This document shows, piece by piece, positions 15,356 through 23,852 of a stretch of 27,477 nucleotides of DNA. The stretch covers positions 32,629-60,105 of the forward strand of contig DDYB01000021.1 in assembly GCA_002347265.1 (NCBI GenBank), in the 5' to 3' direction. The notes under the pieces are model-generated. The model was not told where the DNA came from. It saw only the letters and a list, made by a program, of their open reading frames with translations, and did no database searches. The position numbers were made by a program, and so were the translations under genes. The stretch comes from Desulfobacteraceae bacterium UBA2245. Its GTDB lineage: Bacteria; Desulfobacterota; Desulfobacteria; Desulfobacterales; UBA2245. Position 1 is the stretch's first letter; every line of letters starts with the position of its first letter.

Positions 15356-16708
15356 CTAAAAAGAGCAGATTCCCGTATAGCTGTCTGGCGTGATTTTTTT
15401 CAGTTCCTGCTTGACGGCATCGGAAATCGAAAGCCCGTTGATAAATTCACACAGCGCCTTCTGATCGATTCGTGCGTGAGTCCGGGTCAGGGCTTTTAAG
15501 GCCTCATAAGGTTCGGGATACCCCTCCCGCCTTAGAACGGTTTGAACCGCCTCGGCCACAACCGCCCAGTTTTCCTCAAGATCCCTCAGTATGACGGTTT
15601 CGTTGAGAATCAGTTTTCCAAGGCCCTTTTTCAGTGATTTCAAACTGATCAGCATATGGCTCAGAGGTACGCCGATGTTGCGGAGCACCGTGGAGTCGGT
15701 CAGATCCCGCTGAAGTCTGGATACGGGAAGTTTTTCCGACAGATGGCCGAATACGGCATTGGCGATGCCGAGATTGCCCTCGGAATTTTCAAAATCAATG
15801 GGATTGACCTTGTGCGGCATGGCCGATGATCCGACCTCACGCGCCTGGATTGCCTGGCGGAAATAATTCATTGAAATATAGGTCCACATGTCCCGGTTCA
15901 GATCAATCAGAATCGTGTCGATCCGCTTGAGGTTGTCGAAAAAAGCCGCCAGATGGTCGTAATGTTCGATCTGGGTGGTTGTCCGGGACCGGTGAAGGCC
16001 CAGAACATCCCCGACAAACCGGTCGGCAAACCGGTTCCAGTCGATTTGCGGGTAAGCAATGTGATGGGCGTTGAAATTGCCTGTGGCGCCGCCGAATTTG
16101 GCGGCAAAGGGTATGGTTTCAATCAGATTCATCTGCTGGACGAGGCGGTCCACGAAAACATAGATTTCCTTTCCCAGCCGGGTGGGTGATGCCGGCTGGC
16201 CGTGGGTTCTTGCCAGCATGGGGACATCCTTCCAAGCCCGTGCTTTTTCGGAAAGAATCTCAATGATTTCCTGAATCGCGGGGCGAATGGTCTGAATCCA
16301 TCCCTCCTTCAGGCTCAAGGGAACAGCGGTATTGTTGATATCCTGGGAGGTGAGGCCGAAATGGATGAATTCCTTGAATGCAGTCAGACCCAGAGCGTCA
16401 AAGCGGTTCTTCAGGAAGTATTCAACGGCCTTGACGTCATGGTTGGTTATTTTTTCAATGGATTTTATCTCTTCCGCATCCCCGGAACTGAAATCGAGGC
16501 AGAGCTTTCGAAGCGCGTCAAAATGACCGGCATCCACTGAAGACAGCTGTGGCAGGGGGAGCTTGCACAACGCGATAAAGTACTCCACTTCCACGCGTAC
16601 CCGGTATTGGATCAGCGCACCCTCTGAAAAAAAATCGGCCAGAGGCTCGATCAGATGACGATAACGCCCGTCGATCGGCGAAACGGCGTTCAGCGTTGAT
16701 AAGTTCAT
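15356..16708 (-). CDS. purB: Adenylosuccinate lyase
   Basis: Cleaves SAICAR and adenylosuccinate to release fumarate, acting twice in purine nucleotide synthesis; cytoplasmic homotetramer. 450 aa, close to the 456-aa E. coli type, and opening in the same style (LNAVSPIDGRY). Active-site segments: TSQD (120-123), THGQPASPT (168-176) and the fumarase/aspartase superfamily signature GSSAMPHKVNPIDFEN (293-308). ATG 16708 follows GGGGAAA, and a strong promoter lies 44 nt upstream. A single-gene transcription unit, separated from the upstream tRNA operon by a terminator. Confidence 0.97.
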   Translation of the reverse strand: MNLSTLNAVSPIDGRYRHLIEPLADFFSEGALIQYRVRVEVEYFIALCKLPLPQLSSVDAGHFDALRKLCLDFSSGDAEEIKSIEKITNHDVKAVEYFLKNRFDALGLTAFKEFIHFGLTSQDINNTAVPLSLKEGWIQTIRPAIQEIIEILSEKARAWKDVPMLARTHGQPASPTRLGKEIYVFVDRLVQQMNLIETIPFAAKFGGATGNFNAHHIAYPQIDWNRFADRFVGDVLGLHRSRTTTQIEHYDHLAAFFDNLKRIDTILIDLNRDMWTYISMNYFRQAIQAREVGSSAMPHKVNPIDFENSEGNLGIANAVFGHLSEKLPVSRLQRDLTDSTVLRNIGVPLSHMLISLKSLKKGLGKLILNETVILRDLEENWAVVAEAVQTVLRREGYPEPYEALKALTRTHARIDQKALCEFINGLSISDAVKQELKKITPDSYTGICSF

Positions 16709-16751
16709 GGCAATTTCCCCGCATATGAAGAGTTTTTGTTATTTTCGGGTT

Positions 16752-16780
16752 AATATATGAGGATTGGGGGTTCGTGTCAA
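16752..16780 (-). promoter_or_regulatory. Sigma-70 promoter of purB
   Basis: Minus-strand TTGACA (16780-16775), 17-nt spacer, TATATT (16757-16752, 5/6). The start would be near 16745, giving a leader of about 37 nt. No PurR-like palindrome was noticed. Confidence 0.75.
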
Positions 16781-16948
16781 CCCGACGCGGGGTTCCGGCC
16801 AGGACGATCGCAATTTCTCTATTCGACAGCGGCAAGAATCCCATCTGTCGGTTCACTTCATTTGGCCGGACCGTCTTTATGATGCTGACTTGCAGGGGTT
16901 TTCATCCGGTTTGCGGGCTGTCGTTTGGAGTACGGAAATGTAAAAAGC

Positions 16949-16983
16949 AAAAAGGGCTTGGAATTTTAATCCAAGCCCTTTTT
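16949..16983 (-). terminator. Intrinsic terminator of the tRNA-Val/tRNA-Asp unit
   Basis: 14-bp perfect stem (16949-16962 with 16970-16983, core GGGCTTGGA/TCCAAGCCC), 7-nt loop, ending in TTTTTGCTTTTT on the minus strand. Sits 9 nt after the tRNA-Asp CCA end. Confidence 0.93.
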
Positions 16984-16991
16984 CTTTATTG

Positions 16992-17069
16992 TGGCGGGAG
17001 CGACGAGACTCGAACTCGCGACCTCCGGCGTGACAGGCCGGCGTTCTAACCGAACTGAACTACACCCCC
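16992..17069 (-). tRNA. tRNA-Asp (GTC)
   Basis: Read on the minus strand: acceptor GGGGGTG/CGCTCCC, D-loop with GTTAGAA, anticodon loop CTGTCAC (GTC), T-arm TTCGAGT, discriminator G and encoded CCA. 78 nt. Downstream of tRNA-Val. Confidence 0.95.
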
Positions 17070-17121
17070 GCATGGTGTATGACCCTATACATGATACCCA
17101 AAACAAGGTCAATATTTTTTA

Positions 17122-17197
17122 TGGTAGGCGGAACAGGGCTTGAACCTGTGACCCTCGGCTTGTAAGGCCGATGCTCTCCCAGCTGAGCTACCCGCCC
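17122..17197 (-). tRNA. tRNA-Val (TAC)
   Basis: Minus strand: acceptor GGGCGGG/TCCGCCT, GCTCAGCTGGGAGAGC D-arm, anticodon loop CTTACAA (TAC), T-loop TTCAAGC, encoded ACCA end. 76 nt. Followed by tRNA-Asp after a 52-nt spacer. Confidence 0.96.
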
Positions 17198-17221
17198 TTG
17201 GGCCGTCTCAAAAGACGAATA

Positions 17222-17250
17222 CAGCTATCAGTTTCAAAAAACGATGTCAA
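17222..17250 (-). promoter_or_regulatory. Possible promoter of the tRNA-Val/tRNA-Asp unit
   Basis: A full TTGACA (17250-17245) lies between the lon stop and tRNA-Val. The best-placed -10 (TAGCTG, 17-nt spacer) is poor. A small CGTCT/AGACG hairpin follows before the tRNA. Read-through from lon is the alternative. Confidence 0.4.
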
Positions 17251-17285
17251 GGGGATATTGGCCTGAGCAACCATTTCCCCGGGCA

Positions 17286-19715
17286 TCAGTTCAAAGAAGG
17301 CCGCTCCTCGATTTCATTCGGAATCACCTCGAATGGAAGATCATCCTGTTTGAAAGCGCATGTCGGACCATCCATCACCAAAGCATGCGGCAGGACCTCA
17401 TCCATGTGTTCGACCATAACCACCTCGAGCGGTTTGAGAATCTCGGCCGGAATGTCCTTGAGATCCTTTTCGTTTTCTTTTGGAATAATCACCTTTTCGA
17501 TCCCGCCGCGATGGGCCGCCAGGAACTTCTCCTTCAGGCCTCCGATGGGCAGCACCCGTCCCCGGAGCGTAATTTCCCCGGTCATGGCCACATTGCGGCG
17601 TACCGGCTGCTTGAGCAGGGCGGAAATAATGGCGGTGCACATGGTAATGCCCGCCGAAGGACCGTCTTTGGGGATGGCGCCTTCAGGAATATGAATGTGA
17701 ATATCGTATTTTTTGTAAAACTTGCTGTCGATTTTCAAGCACTCCGATCTGGACCGCACATAGCTGACCGCCGCCTGGGCCGACTCTTTCATGACATCGC
17801 CGAGCTTCCCCGTGACGGAGAGGCTTCCCTTGCCGGGCATGACCAGGGTTTCCACGCACAGCAATTCCCCGCCGGACTGGGTCCAGGCAAGGCCGGTTAC
17901 GATGCCCACCTGATCCTCGGATTCGATCCGGCCATGCCGGAACTGGGGAGGCCCCAGGTGTTTCTGGACCGAGGATGCGGTCACCTTGAACTCGGTCTTA
18001 TCCTTGTCCTTAAGGGCCTCTCTGGCAATTTTCCGGCATATGGAGGCAATCTGTCGTTCAAGGTTTCTGACGCCGGATTCACGGGTATAGTGTTGAATCA
18101 TGGAGGTGACGGCATTCTTTGTAAATTCGACCTGCCTGCCTTCAAGCCCGTTGAGCCTGATCTGTTTGGGAATCAGAAAATTTTCCCCGATATGGAATTT
18201 TTCGTATTCGGTGTAACCGGAAAGCCGGATGATCTCCATCCGGTCCTGCAGGGGCAGAGGGATTTCCGGCAGGGTGTTTGCCGTTGTGATAAAGAGAATA
18301 TCCGACAGGTCATAGTCCAGATCCAGATAATGATCGTTAAAGGCGTTGTTCTGCTCGGGATCCAGAACCTCCAGAAGCGCCGCGGAAGGATCTCCGCGAA
18401 AATCCATGCTCATCTTGTCGACCTCATCCAGACAGAAAACCGGATTGTTGACGCCGACCTTTTTCAGAGATTGAATAATTTTTCCCGGCAGCGCGCCGAT
18501 GTAGGTGCGCCGGTGCCCGCGGATTTCCGCCTCATCCCGGACCCCACCCAGAGACAGCCGGACAAACTTTCGACCGGTTGCACGGGCCACGGATTTGGCA
18601 AGGGATGTCTTTCCCACACCGGGAGGGCCCACAAAGCAGAGAATCGGTCCCCGGATCTTCTGAACCAGGGACTGAACCGCCAGGTATTCCAGAATGCGCT
18701 CCTTGGGCTTTTCAAGCCCGTAATGATCCTCGTTCAGAATTTTTTCGGCCTGCTCGATATCATCGTTCACCTCGCTGACCTCAAACCACGGCAATCCGAG
18801 AATCCAGTCAATATAGTTGCGCACCACCGTGGCCTCCGCGGACATGGGGGTCATCATCTTGAGCTTTTTAAACTCATGCCAGACCTTCTCTTCGGCTTCC
18901 TGAGACAGTTTTTTTGCTTTGATCCGTTCTTCCAGTTCCCTGAGCTCGTCTCCGGCATCCTCGTCCGTGCCCATCTCTTTTCGAATGGCCCGCATCTGTT
19001 CATTCAGATAATAATTGCGCTGGGTTTTTTCCATCTGCTCCTTGACGCGGGTTTTGATGTGCTGATCCATGCGGAAAATTTCGATTTCCATTCGAATCAA
19101 CTCGAGCAGGGCGGAGAGTCTTTCTCCGAGGGACTGGGTTTCCAGCAGCCGGAGACGGTCTTCCATCTTGAAGGAAAAATGGGCGGCCACGGTATCCGCC
19201 AGATGAGAAGGGTCCGTAATGTTTGTGACCGATCCCACCAGATCCTTGGAAATATTCTTGCTGAGCTTGGAATATTCGTCAAATGCTTCAATAATGCCGC
19301 GCGAGAGCGCCGCGCTTTCGGCGGGCTGAGCCGGAATATCCTCCAACTGCTGAACCTCGACCTGAAACGTTGATTCCAGATCGATGAACCGGATGATCCG
19401 GCCTCGATATTTTCCTTCCACCAGGGCCTTGACGGTTCCGTCCGGAAGCTTGAGAAGCTGCAGGACATTGCCGACGGTGCCGATGGGCCGGATGTCTTTT
19501 TCGTCCGGGCTGTCGACGCCCGCTTTCTTCTGGGTAGCGAGAAACACCTGCTTGTCCGCATTCATGGCGTCGGACAGGGCCTTAACCGATTTCGCCCGCC
19601 CTACAAAAAGCGGCGCCACCATGTAAGGAAAAACCACGATATCCCGCAGGGGTATCAGGGGAAGCGTCACTTTAGGTGGTTCATTTTGTTTGAACAATTT
19701 TGGCAGGTTGATCAT
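17286..19715 (-). CDS. lon: ATP-dependent protease Lon
   Basis: Cytoplasmic AAA+ serine protease, homohexameric, that degrades misfolded and regulatory proteins. 809 aa. The N-terminal LON substrate domain starts LPLIPLRDIVVFPYMVAPLFVGR, a coiled helical region covers about 210-290, and the ATPase Walker A is GPPGVGKT (363-370). The protease domain has the catalytic Ser 687 (DGPSAG) and Lys 730 (LKEKFLAAHRGG), the same 43-residue spacing as in E. coli. AGGAAAC precedes ATG 19715. Last protein gene of the tig-clpP-clpX-lon block, but a terminator after clpX means it probably has its own promoter too. Confidence 0.98.
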   Translation of the reverse strand: MINLPKLFKQNEPPKVTLPLIPLRDIVVFPYMVAPLFVGRAKSVKALSDAMNADKQVFLATQKKAGVDSPDEKDIRPIGTVGNVLQLLKLPDGTVKALVEGKYRGRIIRFIDLESTFQVEVQQLEDIPAQPAESAALSRGIIEAFDEYSKLSKNISKDLVGSVTNITDPSHLADTVAAHFSFKMEDRLRLLETQSLGERLSALLELIRMEIEIFRMDQHIKTRVKEQMEKTQRNYYLNEQMRAIRKEMGTDEDAGDELRELEERIKAKKLSQEAEEKVWHEFKKLKMMTPMSAEATVVRNYIDWILGLPWFEVSEVNDDIEQAEKILNEDHYGLEKPKERILEYLAVQSLVQKIRGPILCFVGPPGVGKTSLAKSVARATGRKFVRLSLGGVRDEAEIRGHRRTYIGALPGKIIQSLKKVGVNNPVFCLDEVDKMSMDFRGDPSAALLEVLDPEQNNAFNDHYLDLDYDLSDILFITTANTLPEIPLPLQDRMEIIRLSGYTEYEKFHIGENFLIPKQIRLNGLEGRQVEFTKNAVTSMIQHYTRESGVRNLERQIASICRKIAREALKDKDKTEFKVTASSVQKHLGPPQFRHGRIESEDQVGIVTGLAWTQSGGELLCVETLVMPGKGSLSVTGKLGDVMKESAQAAVSYVRSRSECLKIDSKFYKKYDIHIHIPEGAIPKDGPSAGITMCTAIISALLKQPVRRNVAMTGEITLRGRVLPIGGLKEKFLAAHRGGIEKVIIPKENEKDLKDIPAEILKPLEVVMVEHMDEVLPHALVMDGPTCAFKQDDLPFEVIPNEIEERPSLN

Positions 19716-19762
19716 GAGCTTGTTTCCTAATTTTTATGCGATGGCCCAAAAGACGGACCACC

Positions 19763-19795
19763 GAAAAAGAACGGCCGTTTGCTTTTACACGGCCG
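19763..19795 (-). terminator. Intrinsic terminator between clpX and lon
   Basis: On the minus strand CGGCCGT, a 10-nt loop and ACGGCCG form a 7-bp GC-rich stem, followed by TTCTTTTT. It would end or reduce clpX transcription before lon. Only about 48 nt remain before the lon start codon. Confidence 0.7.
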
Positions 19796-19853
19796 CCCAT
19801 CCTGATGCATTTTTGAGTTTCAATACGATCGTCTCTTGGGTGGAATCCGATGG

Positions 19854-21098
19854 CTATGCCTGTTTCTTGGTTTGTTCGTAAAGAAGAATCGGCGCTTCCT
19901 GATGCAGGATGACATCTTCGCCGATCACGCATTCCTTGACGTTTTCAACCGAAGGCGTTTCAAACATGATATCCAGAAGGCTGCGTTCGAGAATGGCGCG
20001 CAATCCACGGGCCCCGGATTTTCGTTTCAAAGCCTCCCGGGCGATGGCTGAAAGCGCGCTGTCGGTAAACCTCAGATTGATGCCGCTGATTTCAAAAAGC
20101 TTTTTAAACTGTTTGATCAATGCGTTCTTCGGCTCGGAAAGGATCCGGATCAGCGAGGCCTCGTTGAGTTCATCCAGAGTGGCGATGACGGGAAGCCTTC
20201 CTAAAAACTCGGGAATCAGGCCGAATTTGATCAGGTCTTCAGGCTGCAACATTTTCAGAACCTCGCCGGTCTGCATTTCCTCCTGCTTGACGATCTTGGC
20301 GCCGAATCCCATTGCTTTGGCGCCCAGGCGGTTTCGAATAAGCTTATCCAGCCCGGTAAAGGTGCCGCCGCATATAAAAAGGATGTTGGCGGTATCCACC
20401 TTGACGAAATCCTGCTGCGGGTGTTTTCGACCTCCCTTGGGCGGCACGCTGGCGGTCGTCCCTTCGATAATTTTTAAAAGCGCCTGTTGAACGCCTTCTC
20501 CGGAAACATCCCGGGTGATGGAGGGGTTGTCCCCCCTGGAGGCAATTTTATCGATCTCGTCAATGTAAACGATGCCCCGCTTGGCCTTTTCCACATCGTA
20601 ATCGGCGTTCTGGAGAAGCGAGAGAATGATGTTTTCAACGTCTTCTCCCACATAGCCCGCTTCGGTCAGGCTGGTTGCGTCGGCAATAGCAAAAGGGACG
20701 TTCAGAAATCTGGCCAGGGTCTGGGCAAGCAGCGTTTTGCCGCAGCCGGTCGGGCCGATCAGCAGAATATTGCTCTTCTGAATTTCAACTTCCCCGCTGG
20801 CCGCAGACATTTCCAGCCGCTTGTAATGGTTGTACACCGCCACGGAAAGAATCTTTTTTGCGTAATCCTGCTCAATGACATATTCATCCAGAATCGCCTT
20901 GATTTCTTTGGGAGTCAGGACGTTTTGAACCGTCTCCCCCTCTTTTTCGACCTCTTCTTCAATGATCTCGCTGCACAGTTGAATGCATTCATCGCAGATA
21001 TAAACTGCGGGGCCGGCGATGAGTTTTTTGACTTCCTTCTGGTTTTTTCCGCAGAATGAGCAGAAAAGATTTTCCGAACTTTCGCCTTTTTTAGCCAT
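19854..21098 (-). CDS. clpX: ClpX, ATPase subunit of the ClpXP protease
   Basis: AAA+ unfoldase that feeds tagged proteins to ClpP. 414 aa, normal length. The N-terminal zinc-binding domain has Cys 13, 16, 35 and 38 (CSFCGK ... CDEC), used for dimerisation and adaptor binding. Walker A is GPTGCGKT (115-122), followed by GYVGEDVE, Walker B (VYIDEIDKIA) and sensor motifs. The ClpP-docking loop is of the usual kind (FIPEFLGR-like segment LIPEFLGRLPV downstream). ATG 21098 is 2 nt from the clpP stop and its GGAGGG ribosome site overlaps the clpP end, so the two are tightly coupled. Confidence 0.98.
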   Translation of the reverse strand: MAKKGESSENLFCSFCGKNQKEVKKLIAGPAVYICDECIQLCSEIIEEEVEKEGETVQNVLTPKEIKAILDEYVIEQDYAKKILSVAVYNHYKRLEMSAASGEVEIQKSNILLIGPTGCGKTLLAQTLARFLNVPFAIADATSLTEAGYVGEDVENIILSLLQNADYDVEKAKRGIVYIDEIDKIASRGDNPSITRDVSGEGVQQALLKIIEGTTASVPPKGGRKHPQQDFVKVDTANILFICGGTFTGLDKLIRNRLGAKAMGFGAKIVKQEEMQTGEVLKMLQPEDLIKFGLIPEFLGRLPVIATLDELNEASLIRILSEPKNALIKQFKKLFEISGINLRFTDSALSAIAREALKRKSGARGLRAILERSLLDIMFETPSVENVKECVIGEDVILHQEAPILLYEQTKKQA

Positions 21099-21100
21099 TC

Positions 21101-21715
21101 TTATCCCTCCGTGGCATCGATTCGATCCAAATCGTCTCTGCTGGAAATGACATAGTCGACTATGCCGTATTCTTTTGCCTCCTCGCCGCTCATGAACAAA
21201 TCCCGATCCGTATCAGCCTGAATCTGTTTCAGGTCTTTTCCGGTATGCTTTACCAGGATGGTGTTGAGGGTGTCCTTCATGCGAAGGATTTCCTTTGCCT
21301 GAATGGCGATGTCGGAGGCCTGCCCCTGAAAACCGCCCATCGGCTGATGAATCAGAATGCGGGAATTGGGAAGCGTATAGCGTTTCCCCTTGGCGCCGGC
21401 TGTCAGAAGCACGGCCCCCATGCTGGCCGCCTGACCGATGCATACGGTGGCAATATCCGGTTTGATGTACTGCATCGTATCATAAACGGCCAGACCCGCG
21501 GTAACCACCCCGCCGGGGGAATTGATATAGAAATTGATGTCTTTTTCGGGGTCTTCGGATTCGAGAAAAAGCAGCTGGGCGATCAGAACATTGGCCACAT
21601 CGTCGTTGATGGCCGTGCCCAGAAAAATGATGCGATCCTTGAGCAGCCGGGAATAGATATCATAAGCCCGCTCGCCTTTGCTGCTTTGCTCGATGACCAT
21701 TGGAATCAACGGCAC
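21101..21715 (-). CDS. clpP: ClpP protease subunit
   Basis: Serine protease of the ClpXP complex, a double heptameric barrel. I choose the GTG at 21715 (reads VPLIPMVIEQ), since AGGAG lies 8 nt upstream and the ClpP family begins at exactly this point. The open frame continues 37 residues upstream, but only because it overlaps the tig 3' end. 204 aa results. Catalytic triad: Ser 98 (GQAASMGA), His 123 (ILIHQP), Asp 172 (DRDLF). The gene sits 22 nt after tig. Confidence 0.97.
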   Translation of the reverse strand: MPLIPMVIEQSSKGERAYDIYSRLLKDRIIFLGTAINDDVANVLIAQLLFLESEDPEKDINFYINSPGGVVTAGLAVYDTMQYIKPDIATVCIGQAASMGAVLLTAGAKGKRYTLPNSRILIHQPMGGFQGQASDIAIQAKEILRMKDTLNTILVKHTGKDLKQIQADTDRDLFMSGEEAKEYGIVDYVISSRDDLDRIDATEG

Positions 21716-21737
21716 TTGGATTTCTCCTTTGCATGGA

Positions 21738-23060
21738 TTAGTCTGATTCAGCCTGCAGGGGTGCGCCGGCTTCAACTTCTTCAATCGTGCTGTTTTCAAT
21801 AATAAGGCTGATTGCTTTTTTTTCAAGCAGGTTTCGTTTTAATCCTGCAAGGTGCTGCGGATTTTCTTCATAGTACTTCTTGAGTTCCTCCACCTTCCGG
21901 TCGTAGGCTTCGGCAACCTCTTTCATGCCCGCATCCAGCTCCTCGTCGTTGAGTTCAAGCTGGAGCTGATCCAGAAGCTGGTTGATAATCAGCTGCCGCT
22001 TGACCTGGTCCTCCGCGTGCGGACGGTATTTATCCCCGATGGATTCACGGGTCAATCCGAGCTGCTCCATGGACACCTTGTTGTAGACCGCGGTTTTCTC
22101 GGCCTCCTGGAAAAATTTGCCCAGTTCATATTCGACCAGAACCTCCGGAAGCTCAAAACTGGTTCTTCTGGCCAGTTCCGCGAAGATCTGCTGAGACATC
22201 TCCTGTTCATTCCGGTTTTTAAAGCCTCTTTCCAGATTGGCGGCGATATCTTTTTTCAATCCATCCAAATTATCATATTTGCCCAGTTCCGCGGCAAAGG
22301 AATCGTTGATTTCCAGAAGCACCTCCTGCCGGATTTCTTTAAGCGTCGTCCTGAACTCGACGGTGTGGCCGGCCAGGTTTTTATTGAAATAGTCATCCTC
22401 GAAATTCACTTCGATATTTCTGGTTTCACCGACCTTCATGCCGACCAGCCCGTCGTCGAACTGCTTGTGAATCCGGGAGGTGCCGAGTTTGATGGGAAAC
22501 CCTTCCGTCTTCTTGACGTCGGGACAGGGCGCTGAGTTTTCAAACCCTTCAAAATCTACCACGACATGATCGTCTTCGGCAACCGGTCTGTCTTCCTGAA
22601 TGGCTTCAAACCGGGCCATATTTCTCTGAAGAATCTTGAGCTGGGTTTCAATCTGCTCATCGTCGACCTTATAGCGGCTTTTCTTCAGATTGATTGCCTT
22701 ATAGTCGATTTCACCGATCTCGGGGCTGACCTCCACCACGGCGTCAAAGCCAAAGGAGCCCTTGCCTTCGAATTCCGGCGCATCGATTTCCGGAGTGCCC
22801 AGCACCCTGCATTCGCTTTTTTTGACCGCTTCCCAGTAATGATCCCTGACAAGCTGGGAAACGACGTCTTCGTAAACATCTTTCCTGTATTGTCTTTCCA
22901 GAACCGCGCGAGGCGCCTTGCCGGGGCGGAATCCTTTGATTTTGGCCTTTTTCTTGAGCCGGTTGAAGGCGGCTTCCACCTCGCGCGCCACTACCTCCTC
23001 GGGAATTTCGACGTGAATTTTCTTTTTGACGGAACTCAGATCTTCGACGGTAAAGTGCAT
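21738..23060 (-). CDS. tig: Trigger factor, ribosome-bound chaperone
   Basis: Binds nascent chains at the ribosomal exit tunnel and has prolyl isomerase activity. 440 aa. The N-terminal ribosome-binding domain carries the signature GFRPGKAPRAVLERQY (family GFRxGKxP). The FKBP-like domain lies about 160-245 (VVVDFEGF ... DDGLVGMKVGETRNIEV) and the C-terminal arms fill the rest. AAAGGAAG precedes ATG 23060. First of tig-clpP-clpX, a common conserved order. A strong hairpin sits 21 nt upstream of the start codon. Confidence 0.97.
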   Translation of the reverse strand: MHFTVEDLSSVKKKIHVEIPEEVVAREVEAAFNRLKKKAKIKGFRPGKAPRAVLERQYRKDVYEDVVSQLVRDHYWEAVKKSECRVLGTPEIDAPEFEGKGSFGFDAVVEVSPEIGEIDYKAINLKKSRYKVDDEQIETQLKILQRNMARFEAIQEDRPVAEDDHVVVDFEGFENSAPCPDVKKTEGFPIKLGTSRIHKQFDDGLVGMKVGETRNIEVNFEDDYFNKNLAGHTVEFRTTLKEIRQEVLLEINDSFAAELGKYDNLDGLKKDIAANLERGFKNRNEQEMSQQIFAELARRTSFELPEVLVEYELGKFFQEAEKTAVYNKVSMEQLGLTRESIGDKYRPHAEDQVKRQLIINQLLDQLQLELNDEELDAGMKEVAEAYDRKVEELKKYYEENPQHLAGLKRNLLEKKAISLIIENSTIEEVEAGAPLQAESD

Positions 23061-23081
23061 AGTCTTCCTTTCTAATAAATC

Positions 23082-23115
23082 AAGTGCCTGAAGCAGCGAT
23101 GTTCTTCAGGCACTT
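23082..23115 (-). terminator. 12-bp hairpin between tRNA-Leu and tig
   Basis: AAGTGCCTGAAG (23082-23093) and CTTCAGGCACTT (23104-23115) pair perfectly around a 10-nt loop. The minus-strand tail GATTTATT is only weakly T-rich. It may terminate the tRNA-Leu transcript partially, or sit in the tig leader. Only 21 nt separate it from the tig start codon, so tig may depend on read-through or a promoter within the tRNA region. Confidence 0.6.
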
Positions 23116-23138
23116 ATATACGGCAATCCATATATTCA

Positions 23139-23225
23139 TGGTGCGAAAGGGGAGATTTGAACTCCCACTCTGTTGCCAGAGCTGGATCCTAAGTCCAGTG
23201 CGTCTACCAATTCCGCCACTCTCGC
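23139..23225 (-). tRNA. tRNA-Leu (TAG)
   Basis: Minus strand: acceptor GCGAGAG/CTTTCGC, class II tRNA with a long variable arm (CTCTGGCAACAGAG), anticodon loop with TAG in ACTTAGGA, T-loop TTCAAAT, discriminator A and encoded CCA. 87 nt. Confidence 0.95.
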
Positions 23226-23648
23226 ACGTGATTACCTGCTCTTTGAAAATCAATCACACCAAGTCATCCCGGCATTTAACCCGTTTCTTGACATGGCGCT
23301 GAAATGCTTTGAAATTGCGCAAAAAATAATATTAAAGGCGGACCGTGTCAAGGAAAATTGAAAGAAGCCCCTGTGATGCCTGGATATTGTCTGATTCTGA
23401 TTCGCTTTATTGAGAAATGTATTTTCCGGTTTTTCCGAAAATTATCGTTTTCATGGATTATGCTGATGCTGGTTCCGACCGCATTGCTGTCAGATTCGGC
23501 ATATTTTTTTCTGCATCACCCTTTTCGATCCTTGAGGAACGCATTGTTTCAGAGCCCGGCCATGGAAGCGACCATTCATGCATTTTTCCCAAGCAGCACG
23601 AAATAAGCTTGAACCCCCACCAAAAAGCATGATAAAGGAGCTTTGCAT
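23226..23648. other. Gene-free spacer between tRNA-Leu and tRNA-Pro
   Basis: About 420 nt separating two tRNA genes that point away from each other. Open frames here are short, lack ribosome sites and partly read antisense through the tRNAs. Promoters of both tRNAs must lie inside; a possible TTGAAC ... ATAAAG pair upstream of tRNA-Pro (23613-23641) is weak. Nothing else recognised. Confidence 0.5.
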
Positions 23649-23725
23649 CGGGGCGTGGCGCAGTCTGGTAGCGCGCCTGCTTTGGGAGCAGGAAGCCGGA
23701 GGTTCAAATCCTCTCGCCCCGACCA
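23649..23725 (+). tRNA. tRNA-Pro (TGG)
   Basis: Plus strand: acceptor CGGGGCG/CGCCCCG, D-arm GCGCAGTCTGGTAGCGC, anticodon loop with TGG flanked by TT and GA, T-loop TTCAAAT, discriminator A and encoded CCA. 77 nt. The only plus-strand RNA gene in the window. Confidence 0.96.
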
Positions 23726-23852
23726 GTAAAATCAACTTCCCGGGCCTTGCGACGCATCGAACTTGAACTGTTTAGGTTGCATCGCCATTTTGACTTTTTA
23801 CGAGACCGTCAACATTTTCCGGAAAACCGGTTTGATAATTTCAGAAAAGCGT

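Noticed and set aside
16774..17049. 91-aa plus-strand frame ending DETRTRDLRRDRPAF
   Set aside because: Antisense reading through tRNA-Asp, a well-known false protein pattern.
17244..19373. 709-aa plus-strand frame opposite lon
   Set aside because: Long only because of high GC codon bias on the other strand; composition rich in His/Gln/Arg, no motifs, and lon is unambiguous.
23084..23302. 72-aa plus-strand frame with GRFELPLCCQSWILSPVRLPIPPL
   Set aside because: Antisense translation of tRNA-Leu, not a gene.
23490..23735. 81-aa minus-strand frame with GARGFEPPASCSQSRRATRL
   Set aside because: Antisense translation of tRNA-Pro, a frequent annotation artefact.
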